Positions 61,674 through 64,000 of a DNA stretch of 64,000 nucleotides are shown piece by piece (positions within the stretch are counted from its first letter, which is position 1; each line of letters begins with the position of its first letter). Position numbers and translations under genes: made by a program. The DNA comes from Bacteroidota bacterium (lineage in GTDB: Bacteria; Bacteroidota; Bacteroidia; Chitinophagales; Chitinophagaceae), in assembly GCA_023423835.1 (NCBI GenBank), contig JAFAEW010000079.1:1-64000 (forward strand), in the 5' to 3' direction. Under the pieces are notes generated by a model. It was not told the DNA's origin and searched no databases. It worked only from the letters and a program-made list of their open reading frames with translations.

Positions 61674-63263
61674 TCAATCTGCAAATAGCTCGTATCGCGA
61701 CTTTGGTCTTTGGGATTCTTTCCACGAAAATCCTCTCAATCTTATTTCTTCATGGTTTACCTGCCGCATGGGATAAGTAGTTCCAACAAGATTACTTCTG
61801 AAAACCACTTTCGAAGGCCGCCGGTCATTGAAATAGATATCGATGATATCGGAACTTGCCTTATTTACGCCGATATATTTGTTGTCATCGTCCTGCGCAT
61901 AATAAACGCTTTCCGCATTGCCTTTGGTTCGGAGGTGTTCAATTTCGCCATTGATAAATTTCGCATCCATAATACGGCCTTTCATCTGATTAAAATAGCC
62001 GTCATCCAAATGGTTTATGCTCATCGCATTTTCAAAGACAAGCATTCGTTCCGGCTTGCGGTTTTTGGTAAACAGGTAAACGGTGTCGCCCGTTATTTGT
62101 CCGTCCTGGGCCCAGATGACCGGATTGTGAAACAATCGGAATACAGAATCTTCACCCGAATAAAACAGGCTGTCGCAGACTGCCTGAAGCGAGTCGGAAA
62201 AGATTCGAACGTGATAATAGGCTTCAAAAAACCGGTCTGAACTGTCATTAACCAAAAAATTGATAAAAGCAGAATCGCGGATAACCGGCACCGGCCGGGT
62301 CTTTTTCAGATCTGATAACCGGGCAGAATAAAGTATGTCTGCCGCCACAAAAATTGAATCCTTATCCTGTTGGATCAGCATGACCGGTTTTTCACGGGCA
62401 AGGAAGGAATTTTCATTGCGGTTGCTGTTCATATGGTTGGCAAATATCGAGACCTTCTGCGCTGTATCGTTATAGATTACATTTCCCCTCGCTTCTCCAA
62501 AGCCGGACGAATCGTCCATCGCCACTTCATCTGCAATCAGAAAAGTAGATTTGTCCTGAATTTCAGGTCGTTTGCCAAAATAGGCTCTTTTATTTTGAAG
62601 ATCATAATAGCCATCGGAGGTATTGATTTTTCTTCTTCCGGAATCGCTCAAAATTACGGTAGGGGCGATGAAGGTAGTGATGGACGAATAGGTGTTATAA
62701 AGCAGGGTGTCGGTAGTGATCTTATAATCCGGATCAATAACCACAACGTTCTTTTTGAAAAAAACATCTCTTGTTTGTTCGTAATAGGTTCCTTCCCGGC
62801 TTGTAAGTACGGTTTTACCCCTTACCAGTTTTCCTCCGGATGAATAGTCGCCGATTTTTGCACCCATATCATAATCGAGCCTTGCAGTGGTTAAAACGCC
62901 CTCACCGTCGGTGAGCTTTACATTTCCGGTTAACACTGCTTTCTTTTCTCTTCCGAGGTATTTGAGATAATCAGAATAAATGTGAACGCTGTCAGCATCA
63001 TTGATATGAACATGACCAAAAGCCTCCAAGGTGTTGCTCAACTGATTCAGAACCGCGCTGTCGCAGTAAAACAGCGTGTTTCCCTGCGCCGCCCTTACAT
63101 TTCCTACCAGAGTCTGGTATTGGTTAACAGAATCGGCCTTTACAAATCCAAGTTTGTCCGCATGATGAATGATGATTCTCTTCACGCCGGCGGTATCAGT
63201 CAGTTGTGCTTTAGCCGCCGTAAATGAACACGCAATTATCAATAAGGAGAGGATCTTTTTCAA
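61674..63263 (-). CDS. OstA-like (LptA-fold) exported envelope protein
   Basis: A 529-residue exported protein with a signal peptide (residues 1-19, ending TAAKAQ) and an N-terminal OstA-like/LptA-type beta-jelly-roll region (about residues 30-170; LVGNVRAAQGNTLFYCDSAVL, GHVHINDADSVHIYSDYLKYLG, AVLTGNVKLTDGEGVLTTARLDYDM). The same pattern of TxTxxLxY strands repeats to about residue 440. LptA domains carry lipopolysaccharide across the periplasm. In Bacteroidota such OstA-like proteins are separate from LptD. The gene follows the MCE-family gene by 6 bases, making an envelope lipid-transport pair. Confidence 0.88.
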   Translation of the reverse strand: MKKILSLLIIACSFTAAKAQLTDTAGVKRIIIHHADKLGFVKADSVNQYQTLVGNVRAAQGNTLFYCDSAVLNQLSNTLEAFGHVHINDADSVHIYSDYLKYLGREKKAVLTGNVKLTDGEGVLTTARLDYDMGAKIGDYSSGGKLVRGKTVLTSREGTYYEQTRDVFFKKNVVVIDPDYKITTDTLLYNTYSSITTFIAPTVILSDSGRRKINTSDGYYDLQNKRAYFGKRPEIQDKSTFLIADEVAMDDSSGFGEARGNVIYNDTAQKVSIFANHMNSNRNENSFLAREKPVMLIQQDKDSIFVAADILYSARLSDLKKTRPVPVIRDSAFINFLVNDSSDRFFEAYYHVRIFSDSLQAVCDSLFYSGEDSVFRLFHNPVIWAQDGQITGDTVYLFTKNRKPERMLVFENAMSINHLDDGYFNQMKGRIMDAKFINGEIEHLRTKGNAESVYYAQDDDNKYIGVNKASSDIIDIYFNDRRPSKVVFRSNLVGTTYPMRQVNHEEIRLRGFSWKESQRPKSRYELFAD

Positions 63264-63269
63264 GAGAAA

Positions 63270-64000
63270 CTATTTTCCCGGCAATGTCTGAATGACTACC
63301 GTATCTTTTTGTGCACTTTGTACCGTATCCAACAATTTGGGTTGTGGCAGAGGAGATTCCAGGTAGTTGCCTTTATCTTTTCTTCCAAAAACAGAGATGT
63401 TTACATATCGTTTTGGATGAACCCTCAGATCATCAACCAATGTGTGCAAACTTACAACCGTTGATTGCAAAGAATTATATAATTGTTTATCGTTGATAAG
63501 AGCGCCTAAGGTTCCATTCGTTGACCTGATCTGATTCATGATTGAATCAATGCTGCTGATAGAAGCATTCAGATGATTCATTGCACCTTCAATATCGGCA
63601 TTGGCAAGTTTTGAGGTGGCCGTATGCAGGTTTTCGATAGTACCGGTAATCAGGGCATTATTCGCCGCAAGGTTTGCAGAGAAACTGTCAACATGTTGCA
63701 ACGACCGGGCGAGTGATCCTGATTGCTGGTTCAGCATAGTTTGAATGGAAGCAGTAGATACGAGAATGCTGGCTGTAGCGCGGTTCAGATTTTCAAGAAT
63801 CCCATGAAGATTGGCTTTCGAATCAGGATTCATGATCGTGTTGAAATTTTTCAACACACTGTCAAGCGAGGTAAGCGTTTCCGTTAGTTTATCGGCTACC
63901 GGTGCAAGTTTTGTGGAAAGATCACCAAAAATGCCCGTGCTGTTTCGGGTTTTAATCGTGTCATACTGCTTGAGGTAGATAGAACTGTTTCCCGGTAGAA
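63270..64000 (-). CDS. MCE/MlaD-family protein, C-terminal part (5' end outside window)
   Basis: The frame is open to the right edge, so the visible 243 codons are the C-terminal part of a longer protein. It shows a long helical stretch of heptad-like repeats (LHGILENLNRATASILVSTASIQTML, ALITGTIENLHTATSKLANADIEGAMNHLNASI) typical of the tail of MCE proteins, then STNGTLGALINDKQLYNSL and the NPKRYVN-like HPKRYVNISVFGRK motif common to Bacteroidota MlaD. MCE proteins form hexameric rings or tubes for lipid traffic between membranes. The N-terminal membrane anchor and MCE domain lie beyond the window. A GTG at 63857 is internal, not the start. Confidence 0.85.
   Translation of the reverse strand, partial: LPGNSSIYLKQYDTIKTRNSTGIFGDLSTKLAPVADKLTETLTSLDSVLKNFNTIMNPDSKANLHGILENLNRATASILVSTASIQTMLNQQSGSLARSLQHVDSFSANLAANNALITGTIENLHTATSKLANADIEGAMNHLNASISSIDSIMNQIRSTNGTLGALINDKQLYNSLQSTVVSLHTLVDDLRVHPKRYVNISVFGRKDKGNYLESPLPQPKLLDTVQSAQKDTVVIQTLPGK

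Overview
The window looks like chromosomal DNA of a free-living Bacteroidota, most likely a member of the Chitinophagaceae or a near relative. Signs of this are a SusC/SusD polysaccharide utilisation locus, a C-terminal type IX secretion (T9SS) sorting domain, a type III glutamine synthetase, many proteins with Bacteroidota-style lipoprotein signals, and promoters of the TTG-N17/18-TAnnTTTG type instead of E. coli-type boxes. No rRNA, tRNA, CRISPR array, insertion sequence or phage gene is visible, and no gap between genes exceeds about 280 bases. The family assignment is inference from gene content.

Region by region: 1-5 kb holds the end of a BatD gene, a thioredoxin-like/histidine kinase/response regulator operon and a secreted trehalase-family protein that appears to lack its catalytic residues. 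5-12.3 kb holds an OmpA-type protein, glnN, a multi-pass membrane protein paired with cyanophycinase, a cytoplasmic alpha-amylase-family enzyme and pyrR. 12.5-17.5 kb holds fusA under its own promoter, prmA and a ClC transporter with CBS domains. 17.7-31 kb is a mixed stretch: CotH-family secreted protein, DUF72, methyltransferase, TSUP and Ca2+/H+ antiporters, two VOC proteins, a Crp/Fnr regulator, two secreted hydrolases, a beta-barrel, a broken AlkB-like gene and a BON protein with a long disordered Tyr/Gly/Arg-rich arm.

32-45.8 kb is the most coherent system. It is a seven-gene polysaccharide utilisation locus (SusC, SusD, two PKD-type lipoproteins, GH16, GH5, GH30) read leftwards, with a divergent 965-residue transmembrane regulator (sensor propeller, Y_Y_Y domain, LuxR-type helix-turn-helix). 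The enzyme set predicts a beta-1,3/1,6-glucan such as laminarin or fungal wall glucan. Between regulator and susC lies an 11-bp-period direct repeat just upstream of a good promoter, a likely operator.

46-57.3 kb holds an EamA exporter, an SMP-30-like propeller, a secreted GH2 enzyme, L-2-hydroxyglutarate oxidase and a complete RND efflux operon (adaptor, pump, outer-membrane factor). 57.3-64 kb holds a PIF1-like helicase fused to HRDC and RecQ-type C-terminal modules, a glycosyltransferase overlapping a Sua5/TsaC gene, an OstA-like envelope protein and the C-terminal part of an MCE-family lipid-transport protein that runs off the right edge.
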